DNA from: AWTP1-13 sp963827545
Lineage (GTDB): Bacteria; Pseudomonadota; Alphaproteobacteria; Rhizobiales; Hyphomicrobiaceae
Length of the DNA: 64,000 nt
NCBI GenBank assembly: GCA_963827545.1
Contig: CAWHBI010000040.1
Coordinates: forward strand, 1 to 64,000
Direction: 5' to 3'
Part shown: in pieces, positions 44,400 to 52,687 of the stretch
Layout: each line of letters starts with the position of its first letter
Numbering within the stretch: position 1 is the stretch's first letter
Position numbers and translations under genes: made by a program
The notes under the pieces: model-generated
Seen by the model: only the letters and a program-made list of their open reading frames with translations
Told to the model about the DNA's origin: nothing
Databases searched by the model: none

Positions 44400-45146
44400 A
44401 TGACGACGACCCGGGGCGGACTGCTCAGTGTGTTGAGCCGGACGGACAGTCCGCGGCGGGAGACCCTGCGGGCGGAGCTGGCGCGCTCCAAGCCGGGCGG
44501 ACGCCGGGCCGGCCTGAAGCCGAAGCTCGTCCTCGCCAGCGCCTCGCCCCGCCGCCTGATGCTGCTGGCGCAGGTCGGCATCGAGCCTGATGCGCTGCGG
44601 CCGTCGAGCATCGACGAGTCGCCCAAGAAGGGCGAGATGCCGCGCGCGCTCGTGACCAGGCTGGCGCGCACCAAGGCCGAGGATGCGCGCGACGTCATCG
44701 CCAACGACAAGGACATCGCCGACGCGTATGTGCTGGCCGCCGACACCATTGTTGCGGTCGGGCGGCGCATCCTGGTGAAGCCCCGCTTCATCGAGGAGGC
44801 CGTCGCGGAATTGCAGCTCCTGTCCGGGCGCTCGCATCGCGTGCTCACGGCTTTGTGCCTGATCACGCCGGATGACCGCCTCCGCCTCAAGATCGTCGAC
44901 ACGCGTGTTCGCTTCAAGCGGCTGTCGAAAGAGGAGATCGAGGCCTACATCGCCTCGCGCGAGTGGCGCGGCAAGGCCGGCGGCTATGCCATTCAGGGCT
45001 TGGCTGGCTGCTTCGTGCAGAAGCTCACCGGCTCCTACAGCAGCGTGGTCGGGCTGCCGCTGACGGAGGTGGTGAACATGCTGATGGGAGAAGGCTTCCC
45101 GATCCACTTCAATTGGCTGAAATTGGGCGAATCGGACCCCGAATGA
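44400..45146 (+). CDS. maf: Maf family nucleoside triphosphate pyrophosphatase
   Basis: Maf-like pyrophosphatases hydrolyse non-canonical or excess nucleoside triphosphates. The signature LVLASASPRRLMLLAQVGIE, then VLAADTIVAVGRRILVKPRF, SHRVLTALCLIT, and GKAGGYAIQGLAGCFVQKLT is clear. Before the signature there is an unusual extension of about 38 residues (MTTTRGGLLSVLSRTDSPRR onward), not seen in normal Maf, in the place where infA would stand. The start at 44400 has GGAG about 9 bases upstream. An internal start close to KPKLVLASAS is possible. Confidence 0.88.
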   Translation: MTTTRGGLLSVLSRTDSPRRETLRAELARSKPGGRRAGLKPKLVLASASPRRLMLLAQVGIEPDALRPSSIDESPKKGEMPRALVTRLARTKAEDARDVIANDKDIADAYVLAADTIVAVGRRILVKPRFIEEAVAELQLLSGRSHRVLTALCLITPDDRLRLKIVDTRVRFKRLSKEEIEAYIASREWRGKAGGYAIQGLAGCFVQKLTGSYSSVVGLPLTEVVNMLMGEGFPIHFNWLKLGESDPE

Positions 45147-45191
45147 TGCGCAGCCGGGGTGCCCCGGCCGCTCGCGGAACGGACCATAGAG

Positions 45192-45419
45192 ATGGCGGAA
45201 TCCAAGCCCGCGAGTGAGGCGACCGGCACTTGCCCGATGTGCAGCCGGCCGACCCAACGCGACTACCGCCCCTTCTGCTCGCGCCGCTGCGCTGACATCG
45301 ACCTTTCGCGCTGGCTGCGCGGTGCCTATGCCATTCCCAATAAAGAGGATGACGAGCAAAGCAAGAATGCGGCAAAGCTGCCACAGGATGGTATTGAGGA
45401 CGACAGCGACAAAAGCTGA
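45192..45419 (+). CDS. yacG: DNA gyrase inhibitor YacG
   Basis: A 75-residue zinc-ribbon protein. The four ligands are visible in GTCPMCSRP and FCSRRCADIDLSRWL; the conserved DLSRWLRGAYAIPN follows. YacG binds the GyrB subunit and blocks DNA supercoiling. It follows maf on the same strand. Start at 45192 (MAESKPASEA); an upstream ATG would add 11 residues. Confidence 0.92.
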   Translation: MAESKPASEATGTCPMCSRPTQRDYRPFCSRRCADIDLSRWLRGAYAIPNKEDDEQSKNAAKLPQDGIEDDSDKS

Positions 45420-45490
45420 TCGCTTGCCCACATCCCTCGCACAGGTCGAAACTTCGTTGCTCTGTACGATTGCCGGACAAGGAGTTGACT

Positions 45491-46297
45491 ATGGCGGTGG
45501 TGTTACCGGACGGCTGCATCGAAGCACTTGGGATTGCAGCACTCGTTGTCAGCATCGCCTGTCTGAGTCTCGGCTTCTACATAGCTGTTTTCGGAAAGTG
45601 CGGCGAGCGATCGTCGACCAGGCTCCCGCTTGTCGGCTATCTGTGCAAAGACAACCTTGGGATGGCGTATGTTTCCACGGGGATCGTTGCCCTCGGCTTC
45701 TTCGTGTCGAACGTGTTCCTTGCGCAGAAGATCAATGCCGCCAACATTGAAAAATATAAGCTGCTGACCGAAGCCGCAGACGAACTCAGGCGTAGCATCT
45801 CGACCAAGACTTAGTTCGACGAAAAGGAACGAGCCCAGATCGATTTCTTGATCAGGTTCATCCAGCGGATCGATCCCAAGAACGGGCACGGCTTCTACTT
45901 CGCGGGAACGCTCAGCCGTATCAATCAGAAGAAGGCGGAGAGCTGGCCACACTTCTTCAGATACCTGGAGATGCAAAGAGCCCTGCCGGAGATCGAGCGC
46001 GGCGGAGACACGGGGTCGGAGATTTGCTACGAGCGCGCGCGCGGCTTCTGTCCGCAACGGATTGCTTTCGTCCGCCATATGTTGGCAAACGACTTCTATG
46101 ACGAAGGCAAGGCTGCGACAGCAAACGAAAAGCGCAGAGAGTTCTATACCCGTGCCTTCTGCCAGACCGAGCTATTGCTGAAATCCTATCCTGGCGGTTT
46201 CCTGCAATTCACTCCCACATCGGTCATACGATCCGAGACTTTGGATGACTTGAGGAGACTTACCGGCAATGCGATCGAACCTTCCTGCGGCGCCTAA
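45491..46297 (+). pseudogene. membrane protein gene with an in-frame amber stop
   Basis: The first part (107 codons) encodes two membrane helices (GIAALVVSIACLSLGFYIAV and MAYVSTGIVALGFFVSNVF), with an AAGGAG ribosome binding site before the start. A TAG at 45812 interrupts it, but the same frame continues without a gap (FDEKERAQIDFLIRFIQRID, NGHGFYFAGTLSRINQKKAE, FCPQRIAFVRHMLAND) to 46297. Without the stop the product would have 268 residues. So this is one gene with a single nonsense change, or two genes after a split. No family was recognised. Confidence 0.65.
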
Positions 46298-46352
46298 ACG
46301 GTGACCCGCCGACTGGGGTACAGCGCCTTGCCACTGCCTCTCGAGGCCAACG

Positions 46353-47024
46353 TCAGTCTTTGTGTCCCATTGCAGCGCCGGCCTCTTTGAGCATCTGTGT
46401 GACATCCTCGTCGCTCACTTGCGCGAAGCTGCGGTAGAAGTAGCCGACTGAGCCGAAGCGGCGCGGCGCGCTGAGCCACACGACCTGGTCGGCCTCCCTG
46501 CGCAGCATGATCGACGCCTGTCGCGACGCCACGGGCGCCGCTGCGATGAGCCGGGCGGGCCGCTGCCGCCTGATGCTGCGCAGCGCCGCCTGCATGGTCA
46601 TGCCGGTCGCGATGCCGTCGTCCACGATGATGACCGTTCGGCCGGCCGGATCGACTTTTGCCCGCAGGCCCTCGTATTCCTTGCGCTGGCGCTCGATGGC
46701 GGCCAGCTCGCGCGCAGCCTCCGCCGCGATGAAGTCCTCGCTCAAGCCCATCGCCTCGACGAGTTCCGTGTTGAGCACGATCTCCGGCGAACTGCCGTCA
46801 GCGACGGCGCCGATCGCAAGCTCCGGCTGGTCCGGTGCCCCCAGCTTGCGCACGAACGCCACGTCGAGCGGGGCCTTCAGCCTTGTGGCTATTTCCGCCG
46901 CCACAGGCACCCCGCCGCGCGGCAGGGCCAGGACCAGCGGGGCGGCGAGGTCCATGGCAGCCAGCCGCTCGGCCAGCAACAGTCCCGCCTCGGCGCGGTC
47001 TGCGAACACCATTCTCCGGCGCAT
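46353..47024 (-). CDS. phosphoribosyltransferase family protein
   Basis: A 223-residue type I phosphoribosyltransferase. The PRPP-binding loop TVIIVDDGIATGMTMQAAL and the early VLALPRGGVPVAAEIATRL are clear. Such stand-alone members are often of unknown substrate, acting on a free base or as predicted regulators; some are found with erythromycin-esterase or dienelactone-hydrolase-like domains. It converges on the amber-stop gene and diverges from hpaG. Confidence 0.85.
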   Translation of the reverse strand: MRRRMVFADRAEAGLLLAERLAAMDLAAPLVLALPRGGVPVAAEIATRLKAPLDVAFVRKLGAPDQPELAIGAVADGSSPEIVLNTELVEAMGLSEDFIAAEAARELAAIERQRKEYEGLRAKVDPAGRTVIIVDDGIATGMTMQAALRSIRRQRPARLIAAAPVASRQASIMLRREADQVVWLSAPRRFGSVGYFYRSFAQVSDEDVTQMLKEAGAAMGHKD

Positions 47025-47138
47025 GCGAACCCAAGCTTAGCGCAGTTCTGCCACTGATGCGCTGGCGCCGTCGAGCAGACCGGCCTCAAAAAGCTGCTAA
47101 CGTTCGTCTATGCTCTCCATGACACAGGGGGAGGTACC

Positions 47139-48008
47139 ATGAAGCTGATCACCTTCGAGCATGGCGGCCGTACCGCGTACGGCGCGGTGAAAGGCGATGC
47201 AATCGTCGATCTCGGAGCCAGGCTGGGACGCGACGCGCGCACGCTCATCGACCTGATCGCCAACGAGGCCGCGGTCAGGGCAGGGGAGGTCGTGGCACGC
47301 GAGAATGGCGATCTGGCGCTCGCAGACGCGAGGCTGGCGCTGCCGCTGCCGGCGCCGGGCAAGATCCTGTGCGTGGGCGTCAACTATCTGGACCGCAACG
47401 CGGAATACGGCGACGGCTCGGAGCAGCCGAAAAACCCTAGCGTGTTCGTGCGCTTCCCCGCCTCGTTCGTGGCGCACGGAGCGCCGCTGATCCGACCGCC
47501 GGAGACCAAGCAATTCGACTACGAGGGCGAGATCATTTTGGTCATCGGCAAACGCGGGCGGCGCATCCGGCGCGAAGACGCCATGAGCCACGTGTTCGGC
47601 TACACAATCGCCAACGAGGGCACGGTGCGCGAATGGACCAGGCACGGCAAGTTCAACGTCACACAGGGCAAGAACTTCGACCGCTCCGGCTCCATCGGAC
47701 CCTGGATCGTCACGACCGACGCCATGCCGGCTGGTCCGCTACGGGTGAGGACAAGGGTGAACGGCGAGGAGCGGCAGAACGATACTACTGATCGCCTGCT
47801 GTTCCCGTTCGACTATCTCATCAGCTACCTCTCGACCTTCACGACCCTGGAGCCCGGCGACATGATCCTCACGGGCACGCCCAACGGCGCCGGCGCACGC
47901 TTCAACCCACCGAAGTGGCTCAGCCCCGGAGATGTGGTGGAGGTGGACGTGTCGGGGATCGGCGTGCTGTCGAACGCGGTGGCAGACGAAGCGAGCGTTG
48001 GTATCTGA
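47139..48008 (+). CDS. hpaG: fumarylacetoacetate hydrolase family isomerase/decarboxylase (HpaG-like)
   Basis: A 289-residue FAH-fold enzyme. It shows KILCVGVNYLDRNAEYGDGS, the metal-binding QFDYEGEIILVIGKRGRRI, GYTIANEGTVREWTRHGKFN and the C-terminal DMILTGTPNGAGARFNPPKW. With hpaD, hpaE and hpaF directly opposite, it most likely performs the decarboxylation/isomerisation steps of homoprotocatechuate breakdown. A GGGGGAGG ribosome binding site precedes the ATG. The gene is on the opposite strand from the other hpa genes and converges on hpaD. Confidence 0.8.
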   Translation: MKLITFEHGGRTAYGAVKGDAIVDLGARLGRDARTLIDLIANEAAVRAGEVVARENGDLALADARLALPLPAPGKILCVGVNYLDRNAEYGDGSEQPKNPSVFVRFPASFVAHGAPLIRPPETKQFDYEGEIILVIGKRGRRIRREDAMSHVFGYTIANEGTVREWTRHGKFNVTQGKNFDRSGSIGPWIVTTDAMPAGPLRVRTRVNGEERQNDTTDRLLFPFDYLISYLSTFTTLEPGDMILTGTPNGAGARFNPPKWLSPGDVVEVDVSGIGVLSNAVADEASVGI

Positions 48009-48089
48009 CCCTCCGGGTCAGATACCGCGGCAACCGCCCCCTGCCGTTACGCTGGCGCCACGGTGTCAGACCCAGAGGGTCTGACACCG
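48000..48089. repeat. two near-identical palindromes between convergent genes
   Basis: Two perfect hairpins 34 bases apart. The first (48000–48026) has a 12-bp stem GGTATCTGACCC with loop TCC and overlaps the end of hpaG including its stop codon. The second (48061–48089) has a 13-bp stem CGGTGTCAGACCC with loop AGA. The stems share the core sequence, so they look like a REP-type palindrome pair. In this position they should also act as a bidirectional terminator. Confidence 0.75.
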
Positions 48090-48095
48090 GTTCAA

Positions 48096-49079
48096 TCAAT
48101 CTGCCACGATCGGCTTGTGGTCGTGCACCGGCGGCAGCACGGGCGTGCCGGGGAACACCGTGCCCTCCTCGAACCAGGAGCGCGGCGCCGGCGTGCCCCA
48201 CAATGTCTGACGGCGGGGATCGCGCAGCGACCAGCGGATCGGCTCGAAGTCGGGATCCACGGTCAGATAGTCGGACGCGTAGAACTCGACGCGATGGCCG
48301 TCGGGATCACGCACGTAGAGGAAGAACGCGTTGGCGAGGCCGTGCCGGCCGGGCCCCCGCTCCATGTTGGCGAGGTAGCCGGTGGTGGCCATCACGTCGC
48401 ACAGGTGGATGACGTTGATCACGCCCGGCACCCAATAGGCGAAATGGTGAAGCCGGGGCCCGCGGCCGCTGGTGAAGGCCACGTCGTGCACGGTGCCCTT
48501 GCGGTGCATCCAGGCCGCGGCGATCTTCGGCTCGGCCTCCTCGCTCTCGGTGTACTCGGTCATGCGGAAGCCGAGCGATGCGTAAAAGTCGACCGAGGCC
48601 TGAACGTCGCGGGCGAACAGATTGAAATGGTCGATGCGCTGCGGGTGGCAGCCCGAGTAGCGGCCGTACTGCTGCAGGATGCGCTCGGCCTGGTCGATCC
48701 TGGCGGTTAGCTCGAGCGGGTTGCCCTGGGTGTCGGCGGCATGCAGGGTGCGGCCCTGGAACGGCACCTCGACGAACTCCGCCGGCAACTGGCGCTGCTT
48801 GAAGAAGGCGTGGGCGCGGTCGAGATCCTCCTCGCTTCCCACCTTGAAGCCGAGCCGCTCGGCCACGGGCTCGGGCCCGCGCTTCAGCACGAGGGAGTGA
48901 TGATTGCGCTCCTCCATGCCGCGGAAATAGATGGCATCCTTGCCGGCATCCTCCACCTGCAGGCCGATGGCGCCCTCGTAGAAGGCCCGGCTGGCCTCGA
49001 GGTCGCGCGCGGTGAGCACGGTGTGGCTGCAGCGCACGATGTTGAATGGCGGGTCGAAGACGTGCTGTGGAATTGGCAT
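48096..49079 (-). CDS. hpaD: 3,4-dihydroxyphenylacetate 2,3-dioxygenase (extradiol, VOC fold)
   Basis: A 327-residue type I extradiol dioxygenase with two VOC domains. The iron ligands fit RIDHFNLFARD (His), RLHHFAYWVPG (His) and GHRVEFYASD (Glu). It would open the ring of homoprotocatechuate next to its hydroxyls, using Fe(II) and oxygen. The C-terminal lid contains DPRRQTLWGTPAPRSWFEEG, typical of the Brevibacterium/Arthrobacter-type HpaD. The assignment is supported by hpaE, hpaF and hpaG around it; a related catechol substrate is possible. Confidence 0.87.
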   Translation of the reverse strand: MPIPQHVFDPPFNIVRCSHTVLTARDLEASRAFYEGAIGLQVEDAGKDAIYFRGMEERNHHSLVLKRGPEPVAERLGFKVGSEEDLDRAHAFFKQRQLPAEFVEVPFQGRTLHAADTQGNPLELTARIDQAERILQQYGRYSGCHPQRIDHFNLFARDVQASVDFYASLGFRMTEYTESEEAEPKIAAAWMHRKGTVHDVAFTSGRGPRLHHFAYWVPGVINVIHLCDVMATTGYLANMERGPGRHGLANAFFLYVRDPDGHRVEFYASDYLTVDPDFEPIRWSLRDPRRQTLWGTPAPRSWFEEGTVFPGTPVLPPVHDHKPIVAD

Positions 49080-49100
49080 TGCGTTGCCCCTAAGAGGTTT

Positions 49101-49168
49101 CAGGGGTCAGGGATCAGGTTTCAAGAAAGCCTGGCCCCTGTAACCTGATCCCTGATCCCTGACCCCTG
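49101..49168. repeat. imperfect inverted repeat between hpaE and hpaD
   Basis: The left arm is the 20-base CAGGGGTCAGGGATCAGGTT. The right arm (from 49142) is its reverse complement with an extra seven-base repeat unit (TCCCTGA) inserted, giving a run of TGATCCC/TGACCCC units. It fills most of the 107-base gap between the stop of hpaE and the start of hpaD. Strand slippage within such units can change the arm length. It could attenuate expression of hpaD. Confidence 0.65.
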
Positions 49169-49186
49169 ATCTCTGGCTGCTGCGGC

Positions 49187-50737
49187 TCAGCCCCCGATCC
49201 TGGGGACTTTGTGGGTGTCGTAGGCCACCGCCACGTTCTTGGTCTCCATGTAGAAATCGAAGGAGTAGTCGCCGCCATCGCGTCCGATGCCGGAGGCCTT
49301 CATGCCTCCGAAGGGAGTAGGCAGGTGGCGCACGTTCTCCGAATTGATCCAGATCATGCCGGCTTCCAGGTCGCGGGCGACGCGGTGCGCACGGCCCACG
49401 TCGCTGGTCCAGATGTAGCCGGTGAGGCCATAGCGCACATCGTTGGCGATGCGAACGGCATCTGCCTCGTCATCGAACGGCAGCACAGTCAGCACCGGAC
49501 CGAAGATCTCGTCCTGGGCGATGCGCATGTTCGATTTGGCATCGAGATAAAGGGTCGGCTGCACGTAGTTGCCCTTGCCGCCCATGGCACGCCCGCCGCC
49601 GCACGCGATCCTCGCGCCTTCGGCTTTGGCTGACGCCGGAAAGCTCAGCACCTTGTCGACATGGCTCGGATGGATCAGGGGTCCGATCTCGGTGGCGGGA
49701 TCGAGCGGATGCCCGACCTCGATGCGCTTCACCCGCTCGGAGAGCTTTGCCGTGAAGCCGTCGTAGATCGAGCGCTGCACCAGCGCGCGGCTCGAGGAGG
49801 TGCAGCGCTCGCCGTTGAGGCTGTAGATCATGAACAGGACCGCATCGAGCGCGCGGTCCAAGTCCGCATCGTCGAACACGATCACGGGGTTCTTGCCTCC
49901 GAGCTCGAAATGCACCCGCTTCAAAGTGGGCGCGCCTTGCGCCATGATCAGAGCGCCGGTCTTGCTGTCGCCGACGAAGCCAACCGCTTTGATCAGTGGA
50001 TGCTCGGTGAGGGCCTTGCCGGCCTCCTCTCCGAGACCGTGCACCATGTTGACGACGCCGGCCGGCAGGCCGTGCTTGCGGATCACGCCGTCCATGATCT
50101 GGGTGAGCAGCGTGGCGGTGAGCGGGCTCCACTCGGCCGGCTTGTGAACCACCGTGCAGCCGGCCGCCAGTGCCGGCGCAATCTTCCATGTCGAGAGCAT
50201 GAACGGCGTGTTCCACGGCGTGATGATGCCGACGGGGCCGATGGGCTGGCGGATCGTGTAGTTGATGTGGTCGCTGTCGGGTAGCGACAGGCCATCGCCG
50301 GCGCCCGGCGCGCGGTCGGCGAAGAAGCGGTAGTTCTCCGCCCCGCGCAGCGCCGCCTTCGCCATGTAGCGGATGGGCTGGCCGGTATCCATGCTCTCGA
50401 TGAGCGCGATCTCCTCGGCGCGCGCCTCTATTGCCGCGGCGATCTCATGCAGGATGGTGCGGCGCCTCGCACCCGACACGGCGCGCCAGGCAGGGAAGGC
50501 GGCAGCGGCGGCCTTGGCAGCAACATCGACGTCGGCAGCGTCGCCGGCTGCGACTTTCGCCAGCGCCGAGTTGTCGACCGGACACAAGGTGTCGAACGTC
50601 TTGCCGGTGTGGCCAGCTACCGGCTCGCCGGCGATGAAGTGCGGGACGGGCACGCCCTTGAACTGCGCGAGGTAGCCCTCCGCCTTGTCCAGGTTGGCCG
50701 CTGGGCCCGATGCGGCCCCGTTCTTGCCGTCCTTCAT
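49187..50737 (-). CDS. hpaE: 5-carboxymethyl-2-hydroxymuconate semialdehyde dehydrogenase
   Basis: A 516-residue aldehyde dehydrogenase. It contains the NAD-site GIITPWNTPFMLSTWKIAPA, the catalytic glutamate in RVHFELGGKNPVIVFDDADL, the catalytic cysteine in SLNGERCTSSSRALVQ, and the C-terminal INSENVRHLPTPFGGMKASG. It oxidises the ring-opened semialdehyde from HpaD to a dicarboxylic acid. Its ATG overlaps the stop of hpaF (ATGA), so these are translationally coupled. HpaE-type identity rests on this neighbourhood. Confidence 0.9.
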   Translation of the reverse strand: MKDGKNGAASGPAANLDKAEGYLAQFKGVPVPHFIAGEPVAGHTGKTFDTLCPVDNSALAKVAAGDAADVDVAAKAAAAAFPAWRAVSGARRRTILHEIAAAIEARAEEIALIESMDTGQPIRYMAKAALRGAENYRFFADRAPGAGDGLSLPDSDHINYTIRQPIGPVGIITPWNTPFMLSTWKIAPALAAGCTVVHKPAEWSPLTATLLTQIMDGVIRKHGLPAGVVNMVHGLGEEAGKALTEHPLIKAVGFVGDSKTGALIMAQGAPTLKRVHFELGGKNPVIVFDDADLDRALDAVLFMIYSLNGERCTSSSRALVQRSIYDGFTAKLSERVKRIEVGHPLDPATEIGPLIHPSHVDKVLSFPASAKAEGARIACGGGRAMGGKGNYVQPTLYLDAKSNMRIAQDEIFGPVLTVLPFDDEADAVRIANDVRYGLTGYIWTSDVGRAHRVARDLEAGMIWINSENVRHLPTPFGGMKASGIGRDGGDYSFDFYMETKNVAVAYDTHKVPRIGG

Positions 50738-51138
50738 GCTGCGGTTCCCTTGCGGCGGCGTTCCACGATCTCATGCAGATTGTTGTGCTTGAGGCTGCCG
50801 ACGGGATCGATCTCGACAATCTCGAGGGTCAGTCCCAGCGGCCGGCTAGCAAAGGCCTTGGCCGTCTCGGACTTCACCGCGGCGAAGATATGCTCGGCTG
50901 CCTTCTGCCTCACCTCGGGTGTGCGGCCCGTGCCGATCCGAGCTTGCACATGAACAAAGCCGTTGTCGGGATGGCCGTCGGCGATGGCATAAATGTCGCG
51001 CCGCTCGGCCCGGGTGCGGATGCCGCCAACCGGGAACACGCCGGTCTCCAGCGCTGCCGCATGGACCGCCGCCACCAATCGTGGGATATCGAGGACGCGA
51101 TCGAGGTTGGCCGAATACTCGACGAGAAGCTGAGGCAT
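50734..51138 (-). CDS. hpaF: 5-carboxymethyl-2-hydroxymuconate isomerase
   Basis: A 134-residue tautomerase-fold enzyme that isomerises the HpaE product. It starts MPQLLVEYSANLDRVLDIPR (catalytic Pro at position 2 after Met removal) and contains VGGIRTRAERRDIYAIADGH, FVHVQARIGTGRTPEVRQKA, and SLKHNNLHEIVERRRKG. Length and motifs are standard for HpaF/CHMI. First gene of the minus-strand hpaF–hpaE–hpaD group and divergent from pxpA (92-base gap). Confidence 0.9.
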   Translation of the reverse strand: MPQLLVEYSANLDRVLDIPRLVAAVHAAALETGVFPVGGIRTRAERRDIYAIADGHPDNGFVHVQARIGTGRTPEVRQKAAEHIFAAVKSETAKAFASRPLGLTLEIVEIDPVGSLKHNNLHEIVERRRKGTAA

Positions 51139-51230
51139 GGGCCGCTTCCAGGCTGCTGAGCTCGGCCAACACTTAACAGGTCCGCGGCTGCGACGCCAAA
51201 AACTCGCGCCGCAACGCTAGGGAGGGAGAC

Positions 51231-51995
51231 ATGCGCGTCGATCTCAACTCCGATCTGGGCGAGAGCTTCGGGGCCTGGCAGATGGGTGACGACGAGGCCA
51301 TGCTCTCCATCATCACGAGCGCCAGCGTCGCCTGCGGCTGGCACGCGGGCGACCCCATCGTCATGCACCGCGCGGCCGAACTGGCAAAGAGGAACGGCGT
51401 GGCCATCGGCGCCCACCCGAGCTTCAACGACCTGTGGGGCTTCGGCCGGCGCGTCATCCGCGGCACCAGCATGTCGGACCTGGAAAAGATGATCGCCTAC
51501 CAGATCGGCGCCCTGCAGGCGATCGCCACCACGGTCGGTCACAAGGTGACGCACGTGAAGGCGCACGGCGCGCTCGGCAATCTGGCCAACGACGAGGACG
51601 ACTTTGCGCTCGCCCTCGGCCGCGCCATGAAGGCGGTGGATCCCAAGCTCGTCTACGTGGTGATGCCGGGCCGCCCCACGGTGGCAGCCGCGGAAAAGCT
51701 GGGATTGCCGATGCTGCAGGAGATTTTCGCCGACCGCGCCTACGAGGACAACGGCCAGCTGGTAATGCGCGGCAAGCCGGGCGCGATGATCCATGATGCG
51801 GCGCAGGCAGCCGAGCGTATCCTGCGGGCCTTGCAGGACAACGTGATGATCTCCGTCACCGGCAACAAGGTGCCGGTCCTGATCGACAGCATCTGCGTGC
51901 ACGGCGACACGCCAACGGCCGTCGAGATGGCGCGCCAGCTGCGCCGGCGGCTGGAGCAGGCGGGGGTGGAAATCAAGCCGTACACCGCGCCTTGA
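51231..51995 (+). CDS. pxpA: 5-oxoprolinase subunit A (LamB/YcsF family)
   Basis: A 254-residue LamB/YcsF protein. PxpA works with PxpB and PxpC to hydrolyse 5-oxoproline to glutamate with ATP. Motifs: VDLNSDLGESFGAWQMGDDE, SVACGWHAGDPIVMHRAA, THVKAHGALGNLA, and EIFADRAYEDNGQLVMRG. GGAGGGAG lies just before the ATG. The partner genes are not adjacent in the usual way: a toxin–antitoxin pair lies between, and pxpBC are on the other strand. Confidence 0.93.
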   Translation: MRVDLNSDLGESFGAWQMGDDEAMLSIITSASVACGWHAGDPIVMHRAAELAKRNGVAIGAHPSFNDLWGFGRRVIRGTSMSDLEKMIAYQIGALQAIATTVGHKVTHVKAHGALGNLANDEDDFALALGRAMKAVDPKLVYVVMPGRPTVAAAEKLGLPMLQEIFADRAYEDNGQLVMRGKPGAMIHDAAQAAERILRALQDNVMISVTGNKVPVLIDSICVHGDTPTAVEMARQLRRRLEQAGVEIKPYTAP

Positions 51996-52028
51996 GCATC
52001 TTGCCTTGTACGGCTAAGCCGTAGTAAC

Positions 52029-52301
52029 ATGCGCGATGACGAGTTCGAGTGGGATGATCGAAAGGCAGCGGCCAACCGCGCCAGGCACGGCGTGAGCTTC
52101 GAGGCCGCGCGATTGGCCTTCGAGGACGTGCTCGCGGTGGTGCGCGAGGACTACGGCGAGCTGCGCTATATTCTGCTCGGGATGGTGGAGAACCGCCTGC
52201 TGCACGTCGCTTACACAATGCGCGATGAGCACGTGCGGATGATTTCGGCAAGATTTGCAGAGCCGCGCGAACGGCGACGCTACCATGAAGAAAACAGCTA
52301 G
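52029..52301 (+). CDS. brnT: BrnT family toxin
   Basis: A 90-residue BrnT-type toxin, a small RNase of the RelE-like fold that stops translation when free. It starts MRDDEFEWDDRKAAANRARH (the FEWDDRKAxxNRxKHGV pattern) and continues HGVSFEAARLAFEDV, then VRMISARFAEPRERRRY, the conserved C-terminal basic stretch. It overlaps the antitoxin gene by 17 bases. Confidence 0.9.
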   Translation: MRDDEFEWDDRKAAANRARHGVSFEAARLAFEDVLAVVREDYGELRYILLGMVENRLLHVAYTMRDEHVRMISARFAEPRERRRYHEENS

Positions 52302-52635
52302 ACGCAAGACCAAGATCGACTGGAGCCGCCTGGACGCCATGACGGAAGAGCAGCGGCATGGAGCAGCGATGGCCGATCCGGATGCTCGGCCAATGACCGA
52401 GGAGGAATGGGCGGCTGCGCCACGCGTGCCGCAGGTGAAGGTGATCAGGCGCGTACTCAAACTCAGCCAGGACGACTTCGCCGCACAATTCCACATCCCC
52501 GTCGGCACGCTCAGAGATTGGGAGCAGGGCCGCAAGGAGCCCGACGCTGCGGCCAAAGCCTACCTGCGGGTCATTGCCAGGGAGCCCGATGTCGTGCGCA
52601 AGGCGCTGCTGCCTCGGCGGCGTACCGCGGCTTGA
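52285..52635 (+). CDS. brnA: BrnA-type antitoxin with XRE/HTH domain
   Basis: A 116-residue antitoxin. The N-terminal part (KIDWSRLDAMTEEQRHGAAM) is the toxin-binding side seen in BrnA-like partners. The C-terminal HTH reads VKVIRRVLKLSQDDFAAQFH, IPVGTLRDWEQGRKEP, an XRE-type repressor domain rather than the ribbon-helix-helix of the classical BrnA. It probably represses its own operon. Start at 52285 inside the end of brnT, coupling translation. Confidence 0.87.
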   Translation: MKKTARRKTKIDWSRLDAMTEEQRHGAAMADPDARPMTEEEWAAAPRVPQVKVIRRVLKLSQDDFAAQFHIPVGTLRDWEQGRKEPDAAAKAYLRVIAREPDVVRKALLPRRRTAA

Positions 52636-52649
52636 GATCACAAACAGTG

Positions 52650-52679
52650 ATGCCAAGTCGACCGTGGGTCGACCGGCAT
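52650..52679. terminator. hairpin between convergent brnA and pxpC
   Basis: An imperfect stem (ATGCC-AA-GTCGACC / GGTCGAC-C-GGCAT) with a GTG loop lies 14 bases after the brnA stop and just before the pxpC stop on the other strand. A terminator role is inferred from position; no T-run follows. Confidence 0.4.
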
Positions 52680-52687
52680 CCCCGCCG

